A DNA stretch of 64,000 nt, taken from assembly GCA_038248655.1 (NCBI GenBank), contig JBBRXG010000002.1, forward strand, positions 1 through 64,000. Direction: 5' to 3'. The notes beneath the pieces were generated by a model, which was given only the letters and a program-made list of their open reading frames with translations, was not told the origin of the DNA and did no database searches. This DNA comes from DATBLE01 sp038248655 (GTDB lineage: Bacteria > Actinomycetota > Thermoleophilia > Gaiellales > Gaiellaceae). Both the position numbers and the translations under genes were made by a program. Positions 43,854-52,358 of this stretch are shown here, one piece after another (positions within the stretch are counted from its first letter, which is position 1; every line of letters starts with the position of its first letter).

Positions 43854-44683
43854 CCGTGCGAGCCTACCCCGGCGGGGCCGACCGCGGGCCCGTCGCCGCC
43901 GAGCTCCGCGAGGAGGGCCGCCCCGTCGCGGGGCCGGTCCGCCGGGCTCTTCGCCAGCGCGGCCGTAGCCGTGCTCTCGAGCCTCGCGGGCGCGTCGGGG
44001 CGGAGCTCCGCGATCGGCGGCGCGGGGCGGTCGCGGTGCATCCCGACGGTGACGAGGGCGTCGTCCGATTCGAATGGCAGCCGTCCGGTGAGCATCCGAA
44101 AGAGGAGCACGCCGAACGAGTAGACGTCGCTGGCAGGCGTGACGGACTCTCCGGCCGCCTGCTCCGGAGCGATGTAGGCAGCCGTGCCGAGCACCGTTCC
44201 CACGGCCGTGAGCCCGTCTCCCTCTCCGAGCCTCGCGGTCCCGAAGTCGGCGATCTTCGCCTGCCCGGCGGCGTCGAACAGGATGTTCGCGGGTTTCAGG
44301 TCGCGGTGGACGAGCCCGCGCCCGTGCGCGTGCGCGAGCCCGGACGCGATCTCGGCTGCGATCACGCGCGTCTCCTCGTCCGGCAGCGGTCGGCCGGCCA
44401 CGAGCCGGTCCTCGAGCGATCCGCCGGCGAGGTACTCGAGCACAATGAAGGGTCGACCGGCGGCCTCGCCGTAGTCGTAGAGCGTGCAGATGTTCGCGTC
44501 GGCGAGCGCAGCGGCTGCGCGCGCCTCTCGCTCGAACCGCGCACGGTCGGCGTGCGGCCCGAGCAGCTTGACGGCGACCCGGCGACCGAGATTGCGATCC
44601 TGCGCCGACCAGACCTCGGCCGTGCCGCCCGTGCCGAGTCGCTCGTCCAGCCGATACCGGCCTGCGATGACCTTGTCTGCCAC
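43850..44683 (-). CDS. soluble Ser/Thr protein kinase
   Basis: 277 residues, kinase domain only, with no membrane helix or PASTA repeat. Gly-rich LGTGGTAEVW, ATP lysine K39, HRDLKPAN with D128, DFG with D146, and APEQ. Complete catalytic set. First gene of the kinase-GT2-GT4-DUF2079 operon, so it may regulate glycan synthesis. The GTG is 6 nt after a TAAGCT hexamer shared with moeA. Confidence 0.92.
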   Translation of the reverse strand: MADKVIAGRYRLDERLGTGGTAEVWSAQDRNLGRRVAVKLLGPHADRARFEREARAAAALADANICTLYDYGEAAGRPFIVLEYLAGGSLEDRLVAGRPLPDEETRVIAAEIASGLAHAHGRGLVHRDLKPANILFDAAGQAKIADFGTARLGEGDGLTAVGTVLGTAAYIAPEQAAGESVTPASDVYSFGVLLFRMLTGRLPFESDDALVTVGMHRDRPAPPIAELRPDAPARLESTATAALAKSPADRPRDGAALLAELGGDGPAVGPAGVGSHG

Positions 44684-44688
44684 CGGGG

Positions 44689-44695
44689 TAGCTTA
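44689..44695. promoter_or_regulatory. overlapping divergent -10 pair (kinase / moeA)
   Basis: Plus TAGCTT (44689-44694) and minus TAAGCT (44690-44695) share five base pairs. Kinase GTG begins 6 nt from its hexamer, moeA ATG 44704 begins 9 nt from its own. Only 11 bp separate GTG 44683 from the first moeA ATG (44695). Confidence 0.55.
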
Positions 44696-44703
44696 TGACT
44701 CCG

Positions 44704-45894
44704 ATGACCGGGCTCATCTCGCTCCACGAGGCTCAGGCGCTCGTTCTCGGCCGCGTGAGGACCCTGCCGTCCGAGCGTGTTCCGATCGGCGAGGCGGCCG
44801 GCCGTGTTCTCTCCGAGACGGCCCGCGCCGTCGTCGATCTGCCCTCGTTTCCGAGCTCGGCGATGGACGGATACGCGCTCCGGGCTGCCGATACGCCGGG
44901 GACCGTGCCGGTCGTGTTCCGGATCGCGGCGGGTGCGCCGTCACCGCGCCCGCTGGCACCCGGCGAGGCGATGGCGATCGCCACCGGCGGGGTCGTTCCG
45001 GAGGGAGCGGACGCCGTCGTCCCTCACGAGGTCGTTGGCGAGCGAGACAACACACTGGAGGTCCCGAAGCCCGTTGTCTCAGGAGCAAACATTCGTCCGA
45101 CCGGGGGAGACGTCGTCGGTGGAGCGGTCGTGGTCGAAGCCGGTATCCGGCTGGGACCCGCCCAGCTCGGTGCTCTCGCTGCCTCGGGTCTGGCAGGCGT
45201 CGTGTGCGCACGGCGGCCGCGTGCTGCGGTGCTGACGACCGGGACGGAGCTCCGCCCCCCCGGCACGCCGCTCGATCTCGGCGAGGTCTACGAGGCCAAC
45301 GGCGTGATGCTCGCCGCTCAGCTGGCAGCCGCGGGTGCGGACGTACGCCGGCTCCAGGCGGTCGCCGACGACGAGCAGGCTCATCGAGCTGCGCTCGAGG
45401 ACGGACTCGGGTCGGATGTTCTCGTCACGTCGGGCGGCGTCTCGGTCGGGCCGCATGATCTGGTGCGGCGGGTCGAGGCGGAGCTCGGCGTCGAGGAGGT
45501 GTTCTGGCGAGTGGCGGTTCGTCCGGGCAAGCCGGTGTCGTTCGGCGTCCGCGGCTCCACGCTGGTCTTCGGTCTCCCGGGCAACCCGGTCTCGTCGCTC
45601 GTCGGCTGCGAGCTCTTCGTCCGGCCCGCGCTGCTCGCGCTTCAGGGTGCGGGCGACCCTGGGCCCCGCTTCGCTTCGGGCCGGCTTGCGCGGGTGGTGG
45701 CTCGGAACCCCGGTCGCGACGACCTCCTCCGCGCCCGGTCGAGGGTGACCGAGGACGGTGTCTCGCTCGAGCCGGTGCGCGGCCAGGAGTCGCACATGAT
45801 CGTGCGCGCGGCCGAAGCCGATGCGCTCGTCCATGTTCCGCGGGGAGAGGGCGAGCTCGAGGCCGGCTCGGCGGTCCGCTATCTCGCGCTCTGA
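44704..45894 (+). CDS. moeA: molybdopterin molybdenumtransferase MoeA
   Basis: 396 residues. PSSAMDGYALRAAD, GGVVPEGADAVVPHE, TGTELRPPG and TSGGVSVGPHD are MoeA/GephyrinE signatures. Inserts molybdate into adenylated molybdopterin. ATG 44704 fits the hexamer at 44689; ATG 44695 (three residues more) would follow it at zero distance. moaC and mog are 10 kb away in this window. Confidence 0.95.
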   Translation: MTGLISLHEAQALVLGRVRTLPSERVPIGEAAGRVLSETARAVVDLPSFPSSAMDGYALRAADTPGTVPVVFRIAAGAPSPRPLAPGEAMAIATGGVVPEGADAVVPHEVVGERDNTLEVPKPVVSGANIRPTGGDVVGGAVVVEAGIRLGPAQLGALAASGLAGVVCARRPRAAVLTTGTELRPPGTPLDLGEVYEANGVMLAAQLAAAGADVRRLQAVADDEQAHRAALEDGLGSDVLVTSGGVSVGPHDLVRRVEAELGVEEVFWRVAVRPGKPVSFGVRGSTLVFGLPGNPVSSLVGCELFVRPALLALQGAGDPGPRFASGRLARVVARNPGRDDLLRARSRVTEDGVSLEPVRGQESHMIVRAAEADALVHVPRGEGELEAGSAVRYLAL

Positions 45895-45932
45895 ACGTCT
45901 CGCCGTGAAGCGAGCGAACCGAGCGGGCTAGG

Positions 45933-46646
45933 CTAGGCGATCGGCCCGGAGGGGCCGACTGTGTACGGCCGCCCGTCCCGTGGTGTGACGCGGACCAGCC
46001 TGGCGTAGGCGATCCACCGGTGGGTGGCGAAGAACCGCGGATGACAGGCCTGGAGAGCAAGGACCTCCTTGTGCCGGCTGCGCAGCACGTCGAGGTCGTC
46101 CGAGGGGACGATGGTGTGAGTGGTGATCTCGTACTGGAAGCTCGCGTACGGAAGCTGGAAGGTGACCAGGTCGCCCCGGCGGAGGCTGTCGATGTGCGCG
46201 AACGGCGCCAGGTACGTGGTGCGGTGGCCGGCGACGTACACGAGCTCACCCTCGCCGGGCATGAACGTGTGGAGCTCGCGACCCGGGCCTCTCGTCAGGT
46301 CGTCGTGGCTCGTCCCGTTGACGACGATCGTCTTCAGGCCGAGCCGGGGAACGATCATGCGACCGACCGGTTGGCCCTCGCGAAGCGCGCGGCGGTAGGC
46401 GACCGCCGCCTTCTTGACGCGCGCCCGCTCCGCCGCGACCGAGGTTCTCGCGACCGGGACCGTGCTCGCGGGCGGGCGGTAGTCGTCGAAGCGGCGGGCG
46501 AAGCTCGAGGCGAGCTGGTGCTGCTGGTACTTGGTGTAGATCGCCGTGAACGGGTCCTGCCACTGCCAGACGACCACGACCCAGGCGATCCCGCAGAGCC
46601 CGACGACGATCATCGCCGTGCCGACGATCCGCGCGATCCGCCGCAT
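45933..46646 (-). CDS. sortase
   Basis: 237 residues. N-terminal membrane anchor (about 8-27), long linker, then a sortase barrel with H141 (VAGHRTT), C201 (LQACHP) and Arg in RWIAYARL. Resembles class E/D housekeeping-type sortases of Actinobacteria that anchor secreted proteins. No sorting-signal substrate is seen in the window. The start is ATG 46646 or the adjacent GTG 46649; both overlap the M28-like stop. Confidence 0.88.
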   Translation of the reverse strand: MRRIARIVGTAMIVVGLCGIAWVVVVWQWQDPFTAIYTKYQQHQLASSFARRFDDYRPPASTVPVARTSVAAERARVKKAAVAYRRALREGQPVGRMIVPRLGLKTIVVNGTSHDDLTRGPGRELHTFMPGEGELVYVAGHRTTYLAPFAHIDSLRRGDLVTFQLPYASFQYEITTHTIVPSDDLDVLRSRHKEVLALQACHPRFFATHRWIAYARLVRVTPRDGRPYTVGPSGPIA

Positions 46647-48559
46647 CACAGCTCCGCCGCCCGGCGATCGTCGGCCGCCGTGCGCCGGCGGGCCCGGACG
46701 GCGAGCACGATCGAGCGCACGGTGTTCCGGACCGGCCCGCGCGGCGGCCGCTCGGCGGCGCTCGGATACGCCGCGTAGCAGCCGGCCGCAATCGCGGTCA
46801 GCTGGGTCAACGCCGCGACGCAACCGAGAGCCAGCAGGAAGGTCACGATCGAGACATAGTCGATCGCCACGAGCTCCGCAAGGTACCAGGGCGCGTCGAA
46901 GCCCAGCCCGAAGCGGAACATGAACGATCCGACGAGGATGAACGGCCCGCAGAGGCCGAGTGCCAGCAGCCCGAGCCGCACGGGGACTGCGCGATCGCGC
47001 GCGTGCGGGAGCCACAGCCAGATGTGCAGCGCCGGAAGCAGGAACACGAGCGCGAAGGGGTTGGTCGCGACGACGAGCAGCGCGACGACGAGCAGGGCGA
47101 GCATCGCCGCCGCGTGACCGGCCAGCTCCTCCTCGGCGGTTGCCGGCCGTCGGGGGACGAGCCGCGAGCGCGAGACGAGCCAGCCCGGAACGGCGAGGAC
47201 GGCGACGGCCAGCAGGCCGAATGCCGGCCAGTTGCCCGCCGCGCCCGTCTCGGGGTTGACCGGACGGGCGGCACCGCCCGGCCAGACTCGGACGAGAGCG
47301 AAGAACAGGAAGATCGCGCCGACCCAGAGCCAGGCACCGAGTCGGCTCCGGTAGGCACGGAGCGCGGGAACGACGGGGATCCTTCGCCGCCGGCAGCGGG
47401 CGAACAGGTCGACCGCCGCGACCACGAACGGCAGCAGCATCGCGACCAGCGCGAACTCGATCGCCCAGCCGCGCACGATCCGCGGCCCGAGGTAGACGTA
47501 GCTGCGCGTGCCGCGCGTGAGCTCGAGACCCTCGTCGAGCGACTCGACGACCGTCTGGGCTGCGCGACCGATCTCCGTCAGACGCCTCAGGTGGAGGCGC
47601 TCGCGCGTATCGCCGAACGATGCCGGTGGCCGGTCGCCCGCGGTCGTGATCGTCACCGCCGGGATCCCGCGGCCGACCAGCGGCGCCTGCTCGTAGAGGC
47701 TGAAGGGAAAGCCGAGATCGATCAGCTGCCCGAGGGCGCTGGTCCGGCCGGGGCTGGACCCGCTCTGCTCGACGATCCTCGCGGCGGTCGTCTCGACCAG
47801 CGTCGGCGCGGGCGAACGGGCCTGGTCGCCCGCGATCTCGAGCCGCGGCGGGCCGCGCCCGGCGATCGAGTCGAGGTTGAGTGCGGCGACGATGTGCAGC
47901 TGGTACGGCGGGTGGCGAGCGAAGTAGTCGGCACCCAGGCCGCCGAACGCGCCGCCGTCGGTGGAGAGGAAGAGGAGCGTGTGGCTCGGCTGCGGCGGCT
48001 GCGTCGTCGACCCGCGCGGGCTGACGTACGAGCGGGCCAGCTCGATCAGGGCGCCGGTGCCGGAGGCGTTGTCGTTTGCCCCGGGGCCCAGCCCGGAGTC
48101 GTCGCGGTGCGCCATGACGACGATCGTGTCCTCCGAGCGTCCCCGGACGACGAAACCGGCGTTCCGGAGCGTGACCTTCCCGCGGCCGGGGATCGTCGCC
48201 CGGAACGTGTCGACGAACGTCTCCACGCGGGCGCCGTTCACCTTCGGGTCGAACCCGTAGAGCGCCATCTTGCCGGCGACCCAGCGGGCAGCACCGATCG
48301 CGCCGGAGGTCCCCGGGGTGCGGTCGGGATAGAGGCCGACGAGCTCCCTGGCGAGCTCTTGGGCCGACACCCCGTCGAACTGCGGCTGCGTCTGCGGCGG
48401 CGGCAGCGCCGTCGGCCGCTGCACGCTGAAGGCGGCGACGAGGAGCGGCAGGCCGACGAGCAGCCAGGTGCCCCGGTAGAGGCGGCCGTTCAGGGGACGC
48501 TCTGCGGTGCCGCGGCGCCGTCGCGCCGGGCGCGGTCTGCGGGGTTGGGCGCTGATCAG
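46646..48559 (-). CDS. M28-like peptidase membrane protein with degenerate active site, apparent CTG start
   Basis: 637 residues from CTG 48559. The N-terminus then holds a membrane helix (TWLLVGLPLLVAAFSV). In frame there is a TAG two codons upstream and no canonical start before GTG 48424, which would delete 45 residues and that helix. The M28 domain keeps H151 (VMAHRDD) and D163 (GANDNASG), but the catalytic Glu pair is DGGA (201-204) and the last metal histidine is not seen. Five to seven helices follow. TACTAT ends 5 nt before the CTG. Confidence 0.75.
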   Translation of the reverse strand: MISAQPRRPRPARRRRGTAERPLNGRLYRGTWLLVGLPLLVAAFSVQRPTALPPPQTQPQFDGVSAQELARELVGLYPDRTPGTSGAIGAARWVAGKMALYGFDPKVNGARVETFVDTFRATIPGRGKVTLRNAGFVVRGRSEDTIVVMAHRDDSGLGPGANDNASGTGALIELARSYVSPRGSTTQPPQPSHTLLFLSTDGGAFGGLGADYFARHPPYQLHIVAALNLDSIAGRGPPRLEIAGDQARSPAPTLVETTAARIVEQSGSSPGRTSALGQLIDLGFPFSLYEQAPLVGRGIPAVTITTAGDRPPASFGDTRERLHLRRLTEIGRAAQTVVESLDEGLELTRGTRSYVYLGPRIVRGWAIEFALVAMLLPFVVAAVDLFARCRRRRIPVVPALRAYRSRLGAWLWVGAIFLFFALVRVWPGGAARPVNPETGAAGNWPAFGLLAVAVLAVPGWLVSRSRLVPRRPATAEEELAGHAAAMLALLVVALLVVATNPFALVFLLPALHIWLWLPHARDRAVPVRLGLLALGLCGPFILVGSFMFRFGLGFDAPWYLAELVAIDYVSIVTFLLALGCVAALTQLTAIAAGCYAAYPSAAERPPRGPVRNTVRSIVLAVRARRRTAADDRRAAEL

Positions 48560-48563
48560 GGGC

Positions 48564-48570
48564 TATAGTA
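48564..48570. promoter_or_regulatory. overlapping divergent -10 pair (M28-like / response regulator)
   Basis: Plus TATAGT (48564-48569) and minus TACTAT (48565-48570), sharing five base pairs. The regulator ATG is 25 nt downstream on the plus strand; the CTG is 5 nt downstream on the minus strand. Confidence 0.55.
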
Positions 48571-48594
48571 CGTCGGCCCGCCGGTCGGCTTGCG

Positions 48595-49293
48595 ATGCCG
48601 GAATCAGCCACCATCCTGCTCGTCGACGACGAGGAGTCCGTCCAGAAGCTTCTGACCTATCCGCTCGAACGGGACGGCTACCGCGTCGTCCAGGCCCGAG
48701 ACGGCGACGAGGCCCTGGCGCGGTTCGAGGCGGAGAGGATCGACCTCGTCGTCCTCGACGTGATGCTGCCGAGGCTGGACGGACTCGAGGTGTGTAAGCG
48801 GCTGCGCGCGCGGAGCACGGTTCCGATCGTGATGCTCACCGCGCGGGACGACGAGCTCGACAAGGTGCTGGGGCTCGAGCTCGGGGCCGACGACTACATC
48901 ACGAAGCCCTTCTCGATCCGAGAGTTCCGGAGCCGGATCCGCGCGCTGCTCCGTCGGGCGACCACCCTCCGTCACGAGGCGGAGCCGGACGAGACGATCG
49001 AGGTGAACGGCCTCGCGATCGACGGTGCGCGGCGCGTCGTCGAGCTCGACGGAACGCCGGTCCAGCTCACCTACGTCGAGTTCGAGCTCCTGCGCACGCT
49101 CGCCCGGCGCCCCGGTCGCGTGTTCACCCGCAGGGCTCTGCTCGAGGCGCTCTGGGGCGGGTCGGACTACCGCGAGCCGCGCACGATCGACGTGCACGTG
49201 CGGCATCTGCGCGAGAAGCTGGAGCGCGACCCGCGCGACCCGCGGTACATCCTGACCGTACGCGGCGTCGGCTACCGCTTCCGTGAGCGGTGA
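48595..49293 (+). CDS. OmpR-family response regulator
   Basis: 232 residues: receiver domain with phospho-acceptor D55 (LVVLDVMLP), K in DYITKPFS, and a winged-helix output domain ending TVRGVGYRF. Controls transcription with the histidine kinase encoded next, which overlaps it by GTGA. Target genes are not evident. Confidence 0.95.
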   Translation: MPESATILLVDDEESVQKLLTYPLERDGYRVVQARDGDEALARFEAERIDLVVLDVMLPRLDGLEVCKRLRARSTVPIVMLTARDDELDKVLGLELGADDYITKPFSIREFRSRIRALLRRATTLRHEAEPDETIEVNGLAIDGARRVVELDGTPVQLTYVEFELLRTLARRPGRVFTRRALLEALWGGSDYREPRTIDVHVRHLREKLERDPRDPRYILTVRGVGYRFRER

Positions 49294-50684
49294 GGCGGCC
49301 GAGCGGCGTCGGCGCCCGGCTCGGCATTGCGCTGCTCGCCGTTCTCGCGGGCGCGCTGGCCCTCGTCTATGTGATCGTCGTCCCCTCGCTCGAGAACCGC
49401 CTGGTGCGCTCGCGCGTCTCCCAGCTCGGGCGGGCGGCGCCGGGCCTCGCCCGCGAGTTGCCGGCCGACCGCTTCCGCTGGCCCGACGTCCTCGAGAGCG
49501 CGTCCCAGAGCGCGAACGCGCGCGTCGTCGTCTATGACTACCTGTCTCCGCCCGCCGCGCTCGTGGTCGTCGGCGACTCCCGGGGAGCGAGCTCGGCCGA
49601 CGCCGAGCACGACGCCGGCGCCCTGAAGGCGGCGCAGACGAGGCGTCTCGTCGCCGGCGCGGTCACCCACGGCGGAGAACGGTTCGCAGAGGCGTCCGCG
49701 CCCGTTCCCGGCACCCGCTCCGTCCTGATGGTCCAGGCTCCGCTTCGCGACGTGCTCGACACGGTCGAGCTCGTGCGAAGCCGGCTGCTCGTCGCCGGTC
49801 TCCTCGCGCTCGCGGGCGCGCTCGCAGTCGGATACGTGGGAGCCTGGCTCTTCGCCCGGCGGCTGCGGCGGCTCGAGACCGCGGCCGAGCGGATCGCAGC
49901 GGGACGCTTCGACGAGCCGATCCTCGACACCGGCGCGGACGAGGTGGGCGAGCTGGCGCGGACGTTCGATCGTATGCGCGTGCGCCTGTCGGCGCTCGAT
50001 CACGCCCGCCGCGAGTTCATCGCGAACGCGTCGCACGAGCTGCGCACACCGCTGTTCTCGCTCGGCGGCTTTCTCGAGCTCCTGATCGACGAGGACCTGG
50101 ACGAGGCGACACGCGCCGAGTTCCTCATGGCGATGCGCGAGCAGGTCGACCGCCTCGGCAAGCTCGCGACCGAGCTCCTCGACCTGTCCCGGGCGGACGC
50201 CGGTCACCTGCGCGTCGAGCGGGAACCGCTCGATCTCGGCCGCATGGTGGAGACCGTGGCCGAGGAGTTCGCGCCCGTGGCACAGGCGGGCGACCGGCGG
50301 CTCGAGGTCGTGACGACCGACGGCCCACGCGTCCTCGGCGACGAGCAGCGTGTCCTCCAGATCGGCCGCGCGCTCGTCGAGAACGCGCTTGTCCATACAC
50401 CGCCGGGCACACACGTGTGCGTCCGGGCAGGCGCGGGCGAGCTGGCGGTGGAGGACGGCGGTCCGGGGATCTCCGCCGAGCACGCCCAGCACGTGTTCGA
50501 GCGCTTCTACCGGGCCGACGGCGGGCGTGCGTCGGGGAGCGGCCTCGGTCTGGCGATCGCCCGCGAGCTCGCCCGGGCGATGGACGGCTCGCTGGAGCTC
50601 GAGTCGGAGCCGGGTCGGACGGTGTTCAGGCTGCGGTTGCCGGTGGAGAGGGACGGCAATCGGTGGGATCGACGAGTTCCCTAG
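49290..50684 (+). CDS. sensor histidine kinase
   Basis: 464 residues. Two membrane helices (about 11-33 and 167-189) flank an extracytoplasmic sensor; HAMP (about 190-240); DHp with H249 in ASHELRTPL; HATPase with N-box LVENALVH, DGGPGIS, and GSGLGLAI. Pairs with the upstream regulator. Its last 59 bp overlap the convergent LAGLIDADG gene. Confidence 0.95.
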   Translation: MRRPSGVGARLGIALLAVLAGALALVYVIVVPSLENRLVRSRVSQLGRAAPGLARELPADRFRWPDVLESASQSANARVVVYDYLSPPAALVVVGDSRGASSADAEHDAGALKAAQTRRLVAGAVTHGGERFAEASAPVPGTRSVLMVQAPLRDVLDTVELVRSRLLVAGLLALAGALAVGYVGAWLFARRLRRLETAAERIAAGRFDEPILDTGADEVGELARTFDRMRVRLSALDHARREFIANASHELRTPLFSLGGFLELLIDEDLDEATRAEFLMAMREQVDRLGKLATELLDLSRADAGHLRVEREPLDLGRMVETVAEEFAPVAQAGDRRLEVVTTDGPRVLGDEQRVLQIGRALVENALVHTPPGTHVCVRAGAGELAVEDGGPGISAEHAQHVFERFYRADGGRASGSGLGLAIARELARAMDGSLELESEPGRTVFRLRLPVERDGNRWDRRVP

Positions 50685-51021
50685 CAATGCGAGAAAACAC
50701 GTGGAAAGGGATGCCGGTCAACTCGTTCGCCCGTAGTCGCCGGCGACGGCTGAGCCAGGGCCACATCAACGCGAGGCAATCGAGACCGTCTTCCTTCCTG
50801 GCAATCCACACCCAGACCGGCTTTCGGCGCCAGCCGTCGTGTTCGTCCCTTTGATATGGCCCGTAGATCGTTCCTCGACCGAGGGCATCGGCAAGGCGGT
50901 GGATCAACTCTGCATCCGTGTTGCCCACCCTGACGTAGAGCGCGCCGCCGCTCATCGTGATCGTCCCTTCGTCGTCGAAGAGACCGGCCGCCCACGCAAT
51001 TCGCTCACCGCGAGATCTCAT
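50626..51021 (-). CDS. free-standing LAGLIDADG-type homing endonuclease-like protein
   Basis: 131 residues. WAAGLFDDEGTI is a LAGLIDADG motif; VRVGNTDAELIHRLADALGRGTIYG and the final ALMWPWLSRRRRLRANE fit a single-motif, homodimer-type domain of the kind found in group I introns and free-standing genes. It lies between unrelated host genes, not in an intron or intein, and the DNA is visibly richer in A/T than its neighbours. It overlaps the histidine kinase end by 59 bp. Activity is unproven. Confidence 0.75.
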   Translation of the reverse strand: MRSRGERIAWAAGLFDDEGTITMSGGALYVRVGNTDAELIHRLADALGRGTIYGPYQRDEHDGWRRKPVWVWIARKEDGLDCLALMWPWLSRRRRLRANELTGIPFHVFSRIARELVDPTDCRPSPPATAA

Positions 51022-51063
51022 CAGTAGTCAGTCTAGACAACGGGACGGACGGCCTCAGATGAG

Positions 51064-51069
51064 TACAGT
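51064..51069 (+). promoter_or_regulatory. -10 of the HtrA gene
   Basis: TACAGT ends 7 nt before ATG 51077, which predicts a leaderless mRNA and decides that start over the earlier in-frame ATG at 51059. Confidence 0.5.
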
Positions 51070-51076
51070 GAGAGCG

Positions 51077-52270
51077 ATGCGGCCGCGTGGACTGACGACG
51101 ATTGCCCTCGGCTCAGCGCTCGTCGGCGGGGCAGCGGTGCTCGCCGTCGCGTGGGCGGCCGGATGGCTGAACGGCGAGCGCCGCACGGTCGTCGTCCAGG
51201 AGCACGCCCCGGCGGTCGAGGTGTCGGCGGCGCGCGGCCGCCCCCTGCTCGGGAGCGGGTTCGATCCGGCCCACATCTACGCTGCCCGCTCCGCGGGGGT
51301 GGTGACGATCTTCTCCGTCTTCGGGAGCAGCTCGTCCGCATCGCAGGGCTCCGGCTTCGTCGTCTCGGGCGACGGGGTGATCCTCACCAACTCGCACGTC
51401 GTCACGGACGCCGGCACCGGCGACGGCTCCGTCCGGCCGGCGGACCGCGTCTACGTCGAGTTTCGCGATCGGGACCGGGTTGCCGCCACGATCGTCGGCT
51501 GGGATGTCTTCGACGACGTCGGCGTCATCCGGGTCGACCCGACGGCGCACGCGCTTAGGCCGTTGCCGCTCGGCGACTCGAGTCGGGTCGTCGTCGGGGA
51601 CCCCGTTGCCGCGATCGGTAGCCCGTTCGGGAACGAGAACTCGCTCGCGGTCGGGGTGGTCTCGGCCACCCAACGGTCGATCGAGTCCCTGACCTCCCGG
51701 TACAACCTCGTCGATGCGATCCAGGTGGACGCGCCGATCAACCACGGCAACTCGGGCGGACCGCTGTTCGACGCGCAGGGACGCGTGATCGGGATCAACG
51801 CTCAGATCCGGAGCGACAGCGGCACGGCGGAAGGAGTCGGCTTCGCGGTTCCGATCAATGCGGCCCGGCGCTCGATGGGCGAGCTCCTCGCGACGGGCAA
51901 GGTCACGTACGCGTACGTCGGGGTGACGACGGAGGATCTGACGCCCGGGATCGCCCGGCGCTTCGGATACCCCGTCCGGTACGGGGCGGTGATCGCCTCC
52001 GTGCGGCCGGGCAGTCCGGGAGCAACCGCCGGCCTGCGGGGCGGATCCGACGAGCGCGACTTCAACGGCGCCTCGTTCACGCTCGGCGGAGACGTCCTGG
52101 TCGCGCTGGACGGTCGCCCGGTCCGGAGCGCCGCCGGCGTCGTCCGCCTCGTCAGCACGCGACTCCGGCCCGGTCAGCGCGCGATGTTCACGATCTTCCG
52201 CGACGGCAGGAAGCGCGACGTTCCCGTCGTTCTGGCCGAGCGCCCGGAGGATCCGGACGCCGGCCGCTAG
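51077..52270 (+). CDS. HtrA/DegP-like trypsin-family protease with PDZ domain
   Basis: 397 residues. One N-terminal membrane anchor (about 8-29), trypsin-like domain with H107 (TNSHVV), D147 (VFDDVGVI) and S226 (NHGNSGGP), and one C-terminal PDZ domain (about 290-390, VGVTTEDLTPGIARRFG). Surface quality control protease. Start ATG 51077 as explained by the -10 at 51064. Confidence 0.93.
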   Translation: MRPRGLTTIALGSALVGGAAVLAVAWAAGWLNGERRTVVVQEHAPAVEVSAARGRPLLGSGFDPAHIYAARSAGVVTIFSVFGSSSSASQGSGFVVSGDGVILTNSHVVTDAGTGDGSVRPADRVYVEFRDRDRVAATIVGWDVFDDVGVIRVDPTAHALRPLPLGDSSRVVVGDPVAAIGSPFGNENSLAVGVVSATQRSIESLTSRYNLVDAIQVDAPINHGNSGGPLFDAQGRVIGINAQIRSDSGTAEGVGFAVPINAARRSMGELLATGKVTYAYVGVTTEDLTPGIARRFGYPVRYGAVIASVRPGSPGATAGLRGGSDERDFNGASFTLGGDVLVALDGRPVRSAAGVVRLVSTRLRPGQRAMFTIFRDGRKRDVPVVLAERPEDPDAGR

Positions 52271-52358
52271 TTAGCGCTTTCGCTCGTCTGGATATGAGGG
52301 AGAGAAGCGCGCTGTCCGGCCGCCGGATTCGGTAGAAAGGAGCAAGTTCGCTCGATCG

